Origin: Butyricicoccus sp.
GTDB taxonomy: Bacteria > Bacillota > Clostridia > Oscillospirales > Butyricicoccaceae
NCBI GenBank assembly: GCA_020025885.1
Contig: JAHHRJ010000002.1
Location: forward strand, 1-64,000
Length of the DNA: 64,000 nucleotides
Reading direction: 5' to 3'
The translations under genes and the position numbers were made by a program. A model generated the notes under the pieces. That model was not told the DNA's origin, made no database searches, and saw only the letters and a list, made by a program, of their open reading frames with translations. This document shows, piece by piece, positions 45,823 to 53,499 of this stretch; the stretch's first letter is position 1, and each line of letters begins with the position of its first letter.

Positions 45823-45890
45823 TTGCGCAGACGATAAAGCTGCGGTATAATGATGAAAACCTCAACTGGTTATGATTGCGCATTGCGCAA
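45823..45890 (+). promoter_or_regulatory. Promoter and palindromic operator candidate
   Basis: TTGCGC and TATAAT (45823-45851) are separated by 17 bases. About 20 bases past the start site lies the perfect palindrome TTGCGCATTGCGCAA (45876-45890), and its half-site CATTGCGCAG recurs at the -35 element (45821-45830). The arrangement suggests a repressor that loops or blocks this promoter. Confidence 0.55.
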
Positions 45891-45906
45891 GAAAGTAGGT
45901 GTCACC

Positions 45907-46374
45907 ATGAAATTTGAGTTTGACTTTAACAAAATCAAAGCTGCCGGCATGGACATGGCCGGTAAGAGTGTGGATCTGGCTAACGATCTGGCGGAACGTG
46001 CAAAACGAGAGACACGTATCCTGAACGATCAGAGCAAGTTGGCAAAGGCACAGCGCGAGCTGGGCGCTTTGGTGTACAGCCTGGCAAAGAACGGCGAGAG
46101 CAACCAGCCCTTGCTGGATAAGTATATCGATACCATCAGCGCGCTGGAACAGGAAATCGAACAGCTGCGTGCTGTGGATGAGCCTGCACAGTCCGATGAA
46201 GAACCTGAGCAGGTGGTTGTGGACTTTTCCAACGAAGCAGCAGCCGAGCCTGCATCTGCTCCGGAAGATCCGTTTGCAGACGTACAGGCTCCGGCCGGCC
46301 GCTACTGCACTCAGTGCGGCGCACCCGTCCAGGAAGGCGCTCTGTTCTGCAACCGCTGCGGCGCACAGCTGTAA
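45907..46374 (+). CDS. Zinc-ribbon protein with coiled-coil N-terminus
   Basis: A 155-residue protein. Residues 20-90 are helical and charged with coiled-coil character; 92-130 is a Glu/Ala/Pro-rich linker; the end is a zinc ribbon C-x2-C...C-x2-C (YCTQCGAP...FCNRCGAQL). There is no membrane segment. Such double-CxxC tails are common in Firmicutes proteins of unknown role. The ATG at 45907 has GTAGGTG before it. Confidence 0.78.
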   Translation: MKFEFDFNKIKAAGMDMAGKSVDLANDLAERAKRETRILNDQSKLAKAQRELGALVYSLAKNGESNQPLLDKYIDTISALEQEIEQLRAVDEPAQSDEEPEQVVVDFSNEAAAEPASAPEDPFADVQAPAGRYCTQCGAPVQEGALFCNRCGAQL

Positions 46375-46418
46375 GCGTTAAAAAGGGCTGAAAAACAGCC
46401 ATTTTGTCTGATTTTGAA

Positions 46419-46460
46419 CCAATACCCGTGTCGATGCCCGTCGGCACGGGTATTTTGTTG
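46419..46460 (+). terminator. Intrinsic terminator after zinc-ribbon gene
   Basis: AATACCCGTG pairs with CACGGGTATT, followed by TTGTTG. A smaller hairpin GGCTG-AAAAA-CAGCC with ATTTTGT lies just before (46385-46406). Confidence 0.78.
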
Positions 46461-46490
46461 CTGTCAAGCCTCTTTTTTATGGAGAAAACC

Positions 46491-46519
46491 TTGCAATGCT
46501 GCCGCTTGTGCGATAAAAT
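46491..46519 (+). promoter_or_regulatory. Promoter for mazG
   Basis: TTGCAA and TAAAAT are separated by 17 bases, 29 bases before the ATG. Confidence 0.6.
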
Positions 46520-46548
46520 AAGGGACAGCAACACTTTGGGAGGAAAAC

Positions 46549-47274
46549 ATGGCGGCTTATCCGGAAAAAGAAAAGTATACCGCAGAAGATCTGGTCCAGA
46601 TCATTATGCTGTTGCGCGACCCGGAAGCCGGTTGTCCCTGGGATAAGGTGCAGACCCACACGTCGATCCGAAAGAACTTTCTGGAAGAAACCTACGAAGC
46701 GCTGGAGGCAATCGACGCGGACGATCCTGCTATGATGCGGGAAGAATTGGGCGATGTGATGATGCAGGTGGTTTTTCACTGCGTCATGGAAGCGGAAAAA
46801 CAGAATTTTACCTTTACGGACGTCTGCGATGAAGTGTGCCGTAAGCTGATTTATCGGCATCCGCACATTTTTGGAACGCCGGAACAGCAAAAAAACGGAA
46901 TAATGGACTGGGATGCGCTCAAAAATAAGGAAAAGGGACGCCGCAGTCTGGTAGACGAAATCAATACCGTGCCGAAAACGTTCCCCGCACTGATGAAAGC
47001 ACAAAAACTGCAAAAGCGCGCACAGCCCTATGGCTGCGTTTGCGGCGAGCAGGAAACAGCCGGTCACCAGGCACAAGCTGCCCAGCAGGCATTGGCCGAA
47101 CAGTTGGTGCAGGGCGCTGATGAAGCGCAGGCGCGTGCAAAAGCAGGCGAATACTTATTCCAGGCTGTGAACTGGGTGCGCAGCGCCGGTATGGACGCAG
47201 AAGAAGTTCTTTCCCTGTATAATGACCGCTTTGCACAGGAATGTGTTGCAAAAGAAGCCAGTAAGCAGGCGTAA
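46549..47274 (+). CDS. mazG: Nucleoside triphosphate pyrophosphohydrolase MazG (YabN C-terminal part)
   Basis: A 241-residue MazG that hydrolyses NTPs to NMP and pyrophosphate, a house-cleaning role. CPWDKVQTH near 29 and the metal-binding E-E-x-x-E...E-x-x-D pattern (EETYEALEAID, EELGDVMMQV) are visible, then KLIYRHPHIFG near 105. In Bacillus the orthologue YabN also carries a tetrapyrrole methylase domain, absent here. GGGAGGAAA precedes the ATG. It heads the yabN-yabR-like block. Confidence 0.95.
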   Translation: MAAYPEKEKYTAEDLVQIIMLLRDPEAGCPWDKVQTHTSIRKNFLEETYEALEAIDADDPAMMREELGDVMMQVVFHCVMEAEKQNFTFTDVCDEVCRKLIYRHPHIFGTPEQQKNGIMDWDALKNKEKGRRSLVDEINTVPKTFPALMKAQKLQKRAQPYGCVCGEQETAGHQAQAAQQALAEQLVQGADEAQARAKAGEYLFQAVNWVRSAGMDAEEVLSLYNDRFAQECVAKEASKQA

Positions 47275-47319
47275 GCCTGAACTGATAGAAAAAAATCCAC
47301 ATTAACGGAGGAGATTATA

Positions 47320-47589
47320 ATGACTAAGGTTGAACTGATTGCAAAAGTTGCTGCTGACGCAGATATGAGCAAGAAAGACGCAGAAAAGGCTGTGAACGCT
47401 GCTTTTGCAGCTCTGGCTGACGCCCTGCACAATGGCGAGAAGATCGCTGTTTCCGGCTTCGGTACTTTCGAGGTTCGTGAGCGCGCAGAGCACATGGGCC
47501 GCAACCCCCGCACCAAGGAAGAAATCATGATCCCCGCATCCCGCACGGTTGCTTTCAAGCCCGGCAAGGCTCTGAAGGATTCTCTGTAA
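47320..47589 (+). CDS. HU family DNA-binding protein
   Basis: An 89-residue histone-like protein with the family pattern: helical dimer base, GFGTFEVRERA near 46 and the DNA-binding arm GRNPRTKEEIMIPASRTVAFKPG near 59-81. It bends and compacts DNA. ACGGAGGAG precedes the ATG. Strong codon bias indicates high expression. Its place between mazG and rqcP is shared by several Firmicutes genomes. Confidence 0.97.
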   Translation: MTKVELIAKVAADADMSKKDAEKAVNAAFAALADALHNGEKIAVSGFGTFEVRERAEHMGRNPRTKEEIMIPASRTVAFKPGKALKDSL

Positions 47590-47599
47590 TCTGTACACT

Positions 47600-47635
47600 G
47601 CGCCCGCCTTGGTTACAAGGCGGGTTTTCTTTTGA
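47600..47635 (+). terminator. Intrinsic terminator after HU gene
   Basis: CCCGCCTTG pairs with CAAGGCGGG around GTTA, then TTTTCTTTT. Confidence 0.88.
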
Positions 47636-47654
47636 ATCGGAGGGAGCATATTTC

Positions 47655-47903
47655 ATGCGTTTGGATAAGTATTTGAAGGTTTCCCGCCTGATTAAGCGCC
47701 GCACCGTAGCCAATGAGGTTGCGGACGCAGGACGCATTTTCGTCAACGGCAAGCTGGCCAAGGCCAGCTACGCTGTCAAGGTGGGCGACGAAATCGAAGT
47801 AACCTTCGGCAACCGCCCCATCAAGGTGCGTGTGCTGAGCGATGTAGAGCCGCGTACCAAGGATATTGCGCGCGAAATGTACGAAATCATCAGCGAGGCA
47901 TAA
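47655..47903 (+). CDS. rqcP: S4-domain RNA-binding protein RqcP (YabO)
   Basis: An 82-residue single S4 domain (MRLDKYLKVSRLIKRRT at the start, GRIFVNGKLAKASYAVKVGDEI in the middle). RqcP joins RqcH on obstructed 50S subunits to add alanine tails to stalled nascent chains. The position between mazG and yabP matches Bacillus yabO. CGGAGGGAGC precedes the ATG. Confidence 0.93.
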   Translation: MRLDKYLKVSRLIKRRTVANEVADAGRIFVNGKLAKASYAVKVGDEIEVTFGNRPIKVRVLSDVEPRTKDIAREMYEIISEA

Positions 47904-47908
47904 TTCAG

Positions 47909-47950
47909 CCCCCCTCTGCCGTATACATAAAGCAGAGGGGGGATTCTTTT
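47909..47950 (+). terminator. Strong hairpin between rqcP and yabP
   Basis: CCCCCCTCTGC pairs perfectly with GCAGAGGGGGG (11 bp, 12-base loop), followed by only ATTCTTTT. It may be a leaky terminator that attenuates expression of the downstream sporulation and division genes. Confidence 0.6.
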
Positions 47951-47966
47951 GCCCAAGGAACAAAGA

Positions 47967-48245
47967 ATGCAGGAGCCGACTGTGCAAAGCACCTTACCGC
48001 ACCAGATCATTTTGGACGGGAGAGCGCACCTTACTGCCACCGGCGTTCTGCGCATGCTGCATTGCGATGAAACCAGCGCCGCAATGGATACCAGCAAAGG
48101 AACGTTGACGATTCAGGGCCGGGGGCTGTCAGTGCGCAAGGTCAGCCTGGAAACCGGCGATGTGATCATCGAAGGCCAGGTGGACAGCATGGCCTACACC
48201 GAGCGCGTAACAGCACTTTCCTTCTGGGAAAGGCTGCTGCACTAA
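47967..48245 (+). CDS. yabP: Sporulation protein YabP
   Basis: A 92-residue YabP-family protein (beta-rich: TATGVLRML, GTLTIQGRGLSVRKVSLETGDV, EGQVDSM). In Bacillus YabP is made under sporulation control and is needed for cortex formation together with YabQ. I chose ATG 47967, with AAGGAA seven bases upstream; a TTG at 47949 would add six residues but sits against the hairpin that hides its ribosome site. The stop overlaps the yabQ start by one base. Confidence 0.88.
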   Translation: MQEPTVQSTLPHQIILDGRAHLTATGVLRMLHCDETSAAMDTSKGTLTIQGRGLSVRKVSLETGDVIIEGQVDSMAYTERVTALSFWERLLH

Positions 48246-48661
48246 TGCCGCCGCAGAATCTGCCCCTGCAAATCGGCCAGGACTTGATCCACTGCATGGG
48301 GCTGGGGCTTTTGGTGGGGCTGGTGCGCATCTGTTTGCCGTACCGCTGGCGCGGGGCAGCAGCGTGCGCGGATTTTCTTTGTACGGGGCTTTGTATGCTG
48401 CTGCTGCAAAGCTACGCGGCCGGGTACAGCCAGGCTGGCGTTTTTCGCTGGTACATGCTGGTTTGTGCGGGCGTTGGCGTGTGGGCAGTGGAGCAGATTT
48501 TGTGCGCGGGAAAGAAAAAGGCGGAGCGCCGCGCCGAGACGGTACTGCGCAAATGGCGAAAAAATGTCGGCAGACGCACAAAAAAACAACCGCCGCACAG
48601 AAAAACCAAGCAAAAACAGTTGCAAAAGAACGGCGTCTTGTTGTATAATTCAAATATGTAA
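48245..48661 (+). CDS. yabQ: Spore cortex protein YabQ
   Basis: A 138-residue membrane protein with about three to four helices in residues 10-100 and a very basic, Lys/Arg/Gln-rich tail. The family is loosely conserved, and identification rests on topology plus position between yabP and divIC. It is coupled to yabP (TAATG). A promoter for the next gene lies within its 3' end. Confidence 0.8.
   Translation: MPPQNLPLQIGQDLIHCMGLGLLVGLVRICLPYRWRGAAACADFLCTGLCMLLLQSYAAGYSQAGVFRWYMLVCAGVGVWAVEQILCAGKKKAERRAETVLRKWRKNVGRRTKKQPPHRKTKQKQLQKNGVLLYNSNM
48620..48649 (+). promoter_or_regulatory. Internal promoter for divIC and yabR
   Basis: TTGCAA and consensus TATAAT are separated by 18 bases inside the end of yabQ. 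This would give the division gene housekeeping expression independent of the sporulation genes. Confidence 0.6.
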
Positions 48662-48707
48662 CACAAGCTGCCGGCACTTGCCGCACAGGAAAGGGGCATG
48701 AGGCAAT

Positions 48708-49004
48708 ATGCAGAGAAAAGCAAAGAAAAAGCTGCATCTTTCTGCGGCCATCCCGGTACTGATCGGAATGGTTCTGATCGTTATGATGACAGCGGCCTAT
48801 GTGTCTGACCTGATGATGATCGCGGCAAAAAAGCAGGAGCTGTCCGGTGTGCAGGCACAGCTGGATCAGCAAAAGGCATCGAATGCCGAACTGCAGCGTA
48901 TTCTGGACGGCGATGACGCCGCAATTCAGGAGCGCGTGGCGCGTGATACCTATGATTACGCAGCGCCCAACGAACGGGTGTTTGTGGATATGTCTGGCAA
49001 GTAA
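48708..49004 (+). CDS. divIC: Septum formation initiator DivIC
   Basis: A 98-residue bitopic protein: a basic N-terminus, one membrane helix (about 12-34), a coiled coil (about 38-65) and a short extracellular end with ERVARDTYDYAAPNERVFV, the typical DivIC/FtsB ending. It works with FtsL and DivIB in the divisome. The yabQ-divIC-yabR order supports the name. GAAAGGGGCATGAGGC precedes the ATG. Confidence 0.92.
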   Translation: MQRKAKKKLHLSAAIPVLIGMVLIVMMTAAYVSDLMMIAAKKQELSGVQAQLDQQKASNAELQRILDGDDAAIQERVARDTYDYAAPNERVFVDMSGK

Positions 49005-49070
49005 ACCCTTGCGTGCAGAAACTTTGCGGAATTTGCACGCATCTATTTTCTAAAAGAGGAGTATTGTAGT

Positions 49071-49583
49071 TTGGCAATTGAGGTAGGAAGCGTTCTGGAG
49101 GGAAAGGTTACCGGTATCAAGAGCTTTGGTGCTTTCGTAGCCCTGCCGGAAGGCAAGAGCGGTTTGGTTCATATTTCTGAGGTGTCCAACTCTTTCGTTG
49201 AGGACATCAACACCGTCCTGAAAGAGGGCGAAACGGTCAAAGTCAAGGTCATGAGCATCGCAGAGGACGGCAAGATTGCACTGTCCATCAAGCGCCTGCT
49301 GCCCAGAGAGCCGCGCCCCGAACAGCGCGGCAATGGCGACCGTGGTGACCGTGGCAATTATCGCGGCAACGGCGGCCAGCGCCCGAACGGCCAGCGCCGT
49401 GCACCGCGCAATGAGGCACCTCGCGTGTGGCAGCCCAAGAAGGTGGAAACGCCGGAGAATATGAGCTTTGAGGACATGATGAGCCGATTCAAGAGCCAGA
49501 GCGAAGATAAGCTGGCTTCTCTGAATGCCGATGCTCCCCACAACCGCCGCGGCGGCTATGGCAATCGAAGCCGTCGGAAATAA
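49071..49583 (+). CDS. yabR: S1-domain RNA-binding protein YabR
   Basis: A 170-residue protein with an N-terminal S1 domain (residues 1-75: GKVTGIKSFGAFVALPEGKSGLVHISEVS) and a disordered tail rich in Arg, Gly and Asn (RGNGDRGDRGNYRGNG near 83-100). It probably binds RNA or ribosomes. The start is TTG, with AAAGAGGAG upstream. Confidence 0.92.
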   Translation: MAIEVGSVLEGKVTGIKSFGAFVALPEGKSGLVHISEVSNSFVEDINTVLKEGETVKVKVMSIAEDGKIALSIKRLLPREPRPEQRGNGDRGDRGNYRGNGGQRPNGQRRAPRNEAPRVWQPKKVETPENMSFEDMMSRFKSQSEDKLASLNADAPHNRRGGYGNRSRRK

Positions 49584-49598
49584 GCAAAGCAATGGATC

Positions 49599-49629
49599 GG
49601 GCCTGCCCCAGCCGGGGGCGGGCTCTTTT
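49599..49629 (+). terminator. Intrinsic terminator after yabR
   Basis: GCCTGCCCC pairs with GGGGCGGGC, then TCTTTTT. Confidence 0.78.
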
Positions 49630-49649
49630 TCTGAAATGACAGGAGTAAA

Positions 49650-50831
49650 ATGATGACGAAATATGATTTGGTAGCGCCTTGCTACTTTGGCTGCGAGGCC
49701 ACTGCAAACTTTGAGCTGAAGCGCATCGGCGCAGAAAACATCCGCGTAACGGACGGCCGCCTGTTGTTTTCCGGCGGCGCAGAGATGATCGCTGCGGCAA
49801 ACCTGAACCTGCGCACCGTAGAGCGCGTGCTGATTCTGCTCAAGACCTATCCGGCTACCACCTTCGACGAGCTGTTTGACGGTGTGTACTCCATTCCCTG
49901 GGAAGAAATTCTGCCCGCAGATGCCGAGTTCCCAGTCAAGGGATCTTCGCTGTCCAGCCAGCTGTCCAGCGTGCCTGCCTGCCAGAGCATCGTGAAAAAG
50001 GCTGTGGTCAAGCGCCTGATGAACTACCACAAGGTTTCTACGCTGCCGGAAAGCGGCACGCTGTATAAGATTCGCTTCTCGCTGCGCAAGAACGTGTGCG
50101 AAATCATGCTGGATACCACCGGTGACGGCCTGCACAAGCGCGGTTACCGCCGCAACTCCACCGAAGCACCCATCAAGGAGACGCTGGCAGCTACGATTGC
50201 TGATATCGGCCGTGTACGCCGCGACAGCATTGTGGAAGACCCGTTCTGCGGCAGCGGCACGATGGTGATTGAAGCGGCACAGAAGGCAATGAACATTGCG
50301 CCCGGCCTGAAGCGTCGCTTTGCAGCAGAGCGTTACAGCTTCCTGCCTTCCGGTATTTGGGCAGAGCAGCGCCAGAAGGCTCTGGCAGAAGCAAAGCTGG
50401 ACGCAGGCTTTGAGGGCATCGGCTACGATATCGACCCCAACGCAGTTGCACTGGCAAACGCAAACGCAAAGCTGGCAGGCGTCGAAAAGCGCTGCCATTT
50501 TGAAGTGGCAGACGTGGCTGATTTCGTGGCACGTCCTGAAGCTATCGTTCTGACCAACCCCCCGTATGGCGAGCGTCTGGGCAGCCTGGACGAAGCAGCA
50601 CGTCTGGCACACACGCTGGGCCAGCGCCTGGAAGAACATCCTTGCACCGGCGTGAACGTCATTACGGCAGATATGGAGTTCGAGAGCCATTACGGCAAGC
50701 GCGCAACCAAGCGCCGCAAGATGTATAACGGCATGATTCCCTGCCAGATTTATATGTACTACAATGCGCCTAAGTTCGATAAGCCCAGAGAGCCCAAGGC
50801 AAAGTTTGATAAGAAATTTGAGAAAAAGTAA
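49650..50831 (+). CDS. THUMP-domain class I SAM-dependent RNA methyltransferase (RlmL/YpsC-like)
   Basis: A 393-residue RNA methyltransferase. A ferredoxin-like/THUMP N-terminus (about 1-160) is followed by a Rossmann methyltransferase with DPFCGSGTMVIEAA near 193-206, YDIDPNAVALANANAKLAG near 257 and the catalytic motif TNPPYGER near 303. The family modifies guanosine N2 in 23S rRNA (RlmL) or related sites. GACAGGAG precedes the first of two ATG codons. The basic C-terminal tail probably contacts RNA. Confidence 0.92.
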   Translation: MMTKYDLVAPCYFGCEATANFELKRIGAENIRVTDGRLLFSGGAEMIAAANLNLRTVERVLILLKTYPATTFDELFDGVYSIPWEEILPADAEFPVKGSSLSSQLSSVPACQSIVKKAVVKRLMNYHKVSTLPESGTLYKIRFSLRKNVCEIMLDTTGDGLHKRGYRRNSTEAPIKETLAATIADIGRVRRDSIVEDPFCGSGTMVIEAAQKAMNIAPGLKRRFAAERYSFLPSGIWAEQRQKALAEAKLDAGFEGIGYDIDPNAVALANANAKLAGVEKRCHFEVADVADFVARPEAIVLTNPPYGERLGSLDEAARLAHTLGQRLEEHPCTGVNVITADMEFESHYGKRATKRRKMYNGMIPCQIYMYYNAPKFDKPREPKAKFDKKFEKK

Positions 50832-50842
50832 GTTCTCGCATA

Positions 50843-50884
50843 AAAATAGACCGATGTGGCAGATCACATCGGTCTATTTTTTGG
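50843..50884. terminator. Bidirectional intrinsic terminator
   Basis: AAAATAGACCGATGTG pairs perfectly with CACATCGGTCTATTTT. It lies between convergent genes. Confidence 0.92.
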
Positions 50885-50924
50885 TATGTGAGAGTTTCCA
50901 GTGGCACAGGCGGCAATACTAGGC

Positions 50925-51836
50925 TTATACGCCTGTAAAATCAAAGCTGGGCGTGTATTCCTCTTTGGCGCTGCTCTTTTCCTGCATATAGCCATCCGTC
51001 AGGCCAAGTTCGATGGCGCGGTCGATGACCTTGCGGTATTCGTAGGTCGTGATGCGCCGACCGATGCCGTGTTCGGCTGCCTTGTAAAACGGCGTGAACT
51101 GGCTCATCAGGCTGGGCAGGAAATGGTTCGGGAATTCCGCTTTCAGCGCGGCAATGGTTTCCAGCACGGCAAGGCTGTCCTGCACATGGCCGGGGATTGC
51201 CAGATGCCGCAGGATAGTGCCTTTCTGCAAGATGCCCTGTTCATCATAAACCAGCGGCCCGGCCTGCTGGAGCATGGCACGGATAGCGTCTTTCGCCACC
51301 TGCGGATAATTTGCCGCACCGGACAGCTCCGCCGCCAGGGTGGGGGAATCATATTTCAAATCAGCCAGCCAAATATCAATGTAGCCACGCCAGGCTTCGA
51401 TGCTTTCCAGCGTTTCATAGCCGCCGGTATTGCACACGATGGGCAGGTGCAGACCTTTTTCACGCGCAATATCCAGCGCGGCGCAAATCCAGGGACGCCA
51501 CTGGCCAGGTGTGACCAGATTGATGTTGTGGGCACCCTGCGCCTGCAATTCCAGAAAGATCTCAGCCAGCCGCTCAATAGAAATTTCCTTGCCGCGCGCC
51601 TCGGCACTGATGGGGAAATTCTGGCAGTAACAGCACTTCAGGCTGCATCCGGAAAAAAACACCGTTCCGCTGCCGCGTGTGCCGCTGATGCAGGGTTCTT
51701 CCCAATGGTGCAGACCGGCGCGTGCCACTTTTAATTGGTCGGCTGCACCGCAGAAACCGGCCTTTGCATGGGCACGGTCTGCACCACAAAGGCGCGGGCA
51801 CAGGGTACAGTGTTCAGGGGGAAAACTTACAGACAT
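50925..51836 (-). CDS. PflX-like radical SAM protein (COG1313)
   Basis: A 303-residue radical SAM protein related to pyruvate formate-lyase activating enzymes. An N-terminal Cys set C10-x2-C13-x3-C17 and C29 precedes the SAM cluster motif CSLKCCYCQN (CxxxCxxC, about 64-73). This pattern is COG1313 PflX, whose target is unknown. No glycyl radical enzyme lies nearby. The ATG has AAGGAGC upstream on the minus strand. Confidence 0.88.
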   Translation of the reverse strand: MSVSFPPEHCTLCPRLCGADRAHAKAGFCGAADQLKVARAGLHHWEEPCISGTRGSGTVFFSGCSLKCCYCQNFPISAEARGKEISIERLAEIFLELQAQGAHNINLVTPGQWRPWICAALDIAREKGLHLPIVCNTGGYETLESIEAWRGYIDIWLADLKYDSPTLAAELSGAANYPQVAKDAIRAMLQQAGPLVYDEQGILQKGTILRHLAIPGHVQDSLAVLETIAALKAEFPNHFLPSLMSQFTPFYKAAEHGIGRRITTYEYRKVIDRAIELGLTDGYMQEKSSAKEEYTPSFDFTGV

Positions 51837-51873
51837 ATCAAGCTCCTTACCGCATTTTTAAACATTTACGGCA

Positions 51874-51902
51874 ATTATAACACCGGATAAAAACTTTTGC
51901 AA
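51874..51902 (-). promoter_or_regulatory. Promoter for the PflX-like gene
   Basis: On the minus strand TTGCAA and consensus TATAAT are separated by 17 bases. Confidence 0.68.
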
Positions 51903-52031
51903 AAGACAGCGGAAAAGGCGGAAAAAAGCCCGGAAACAGCCCGGTACAGGTGGTTTTGCACATGACGGGGAAGATAAAATCTCGGAAAAAGAGAAAATTT
52001 AGAAGAAAAAGTGTAAAAAGCAGATTTACCT

Positions 52032-52064
52032 TTGCTTTTTGAGCGGCATTGTGTATAATATAAT
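52032..52064 (+). promoter_or_regulatory. Promoter region for murA
   Basis: TTGCTT is followed after 16 bases by TATAAT (52054-52059), which overlaps a second TATAAT (52059-52064). A leader of about 85 bases with an imperfect inverted repeat (AAATCTG...CGGATTT, 52098-52121) precedes the gene. The rest of the 51903-52031 gap is A-rich and shows nothing else. Confidence 0.6.
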
Positions 52065-52156
52065 AGTTATGCTGCGTACAAATGTGTGCGTAGCGAAATC
52101 TGATTACATTACACGGATTTCTTTAGGAACCCAAGGCTCATAAAGGAGTAATCGTT

Positions 52157-53419
52157 TTGGAAAAATTTGTAATTCATGGCGGCAAACCGCTGCATGGTGA
52201 AGTGGTTATTTCCGGCGCAAAAAATGCGGCTGTGGCGATTCTGCCCGCCACGATTCTTGCTGCCGGTAAGTGCAGAATCGAAAATCTGCCCGACATTAGC
52301 GATGTCCACGTCAGCCTGGATATTTTGAAGGCACTGGGCGCTGAAATTGAGAAAATCAACCGTAATACCTACCTGATCGACACCACCAATCTGACCAGCA
52401 CCGATGTGCCGGAGGATATGTCGCGCCAGATGCGTGCCAGCTACTACTTCCTGGGCGCACTGCTGAGCCGTTTCGGTCGTGCACAGGTAGCAATGCCCGG
52501 TGGCTGCAACCTGGGCCCTCGCCCCATTGACCAGCACTTGAAGGCATTCAGCGCACTGGGTGCTACCGAGAGCGTGGACTATGGCATGATCAGCGTCCGC
52601 AGCCAGGAGCTGAACGGCGCACATGTGTTCTTTGACAAGGTGAGCGTGGGTGCAACCATCAACGGTATGCTGTCCGCTGTTATGGCAAAAGGCCAGACTG
52701 TTCTGGAAAACTGCGCCAAGGAACCCCACGTTGTTGATATTGCAAACTTCTTGAATATGTGCGGCGCAAATGTGCGCGGCGCAGGCACGGACGTGATCAA
52801 GATCCGCGGCGTTGAGCGGATGCACGGCTGTGAATACAGCATCATTCCCGATCAGATCGAAGCAGGCAGCTACATGGTGGCTGCTGCGGCAACTGGCGGC
52901 GATGTGCTGATTAAGAACGTCACTCCCAAGCACTTGGAGCCCATTACCGTCAAGCTGATGATGGCTGGTGCTACCGTGGAGCAGTTTGACGATTCAGTGC
53001 GCGTTTCCCGCACGGGCGACGTAAATCCTGTAAAGATCAACACCATGCCGCATCCCGGTTTTCCCACCGACATGCAGCCTTTGATGAGCGTATTGCTGAC
53101 CATCGCAAAGGGTACCAGCACCGTGACCGAAGGCATCTGGGATAACCGTTTCCGCTATGCGGACGAGCTGGCTAAGATGGGCGTTCGCATCCAGGTTGAC
53201 GGCCAGGTGGCTGTGATCCAGGGCGTGGACGAGCTGCGTCCTGCACCGCTGCGTGCAAGCGACCTGCGTGCAGGTGCTGCAATCGTGGTTGCTGCTTTGA
53301 TGGCGGACGGCGTGAGCGAAGTGACCGAGATCGGCCACATTGAGCGCGGCTACGAGCGCATCGTGGAAAAGCTGCAGGCACTGGGCGCGGATATTCACCG
53401 CGAAGAAAGCAGCATGTAA
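52157..53419 (+). CDS. murA: UDP-N-acetylglucosamine 1-carboxyvinyltransferase MurA
   Basis: A 420-residue enzyme that transfers enolpyruvate from PEP to UDP-GlcNAc, the first committed step of peptidoglycan synthesis. KNAAVAILPATIL lies at 22-34, and the active-site Cys117 (MPGGCNLGPRP) is the residue alkylated by fosfomycin in the family, so this copy should be sensitive at that site. The start is TTG with TAAAGGAG upstream. It is followed by a terminator and then walJ. Confidence 0.96.
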   Translation: MEKFVIHGGKPLHGEVVISGAKNAAVAILPATILAAGKCRIENLPDISDVHVSLDILKALGAEIEKINRNTYLIDTTNLTSTDVPEDMSRQMRASYYFLGALLSRFGRAQVAMPGGCNLGPRPIDQHLKAFSALGATESVDYGMISVRSQELNGAHVFFDKVSVGATINGMLSAVMAKGQTVLENCAKEPHVVDIANFLNMCGANVRGAGTDVIKIRGVERMHGCEYSIIPDQIEAGSYMVAAAATGGDVLIKNVTPKHLEPITVKLMMAGATVEQFDDSVRVSRTGDVNPVKINTMPHPGFPTDMQPLMSVLLTIAKGTSTVTEGIWDNRFRYADELAKMGVRIQVDGQVAVIQGVDELRPAPLRASDLRAGAAIVVAALMADGVSEVTEIGHIERGYERIVEKLQALGADIHREESSM

Positions 53420-53437
53420 GCCTGCAATATAGATATC

Positions 53438-53471
53438 AGACAGCCGCATCGGCAGGTGCGGCTGTTTTTTA
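53438..53471 (+). terminator. Intrinsic terminator after murA
   Basis: CAGCCGCA pairs with TGCGGCTG, then TTTTTT. Confidence 0.82.
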
Positions 53472-53499
53472 TGGAAGATTGGAAGAAGGAGAAAACGCA

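Noticed and set aside
47909..47942. Inverted repeat as a mobile-element end.
   Set aside because: It is a single hairpin between operon genes with no transposase or target duplication.
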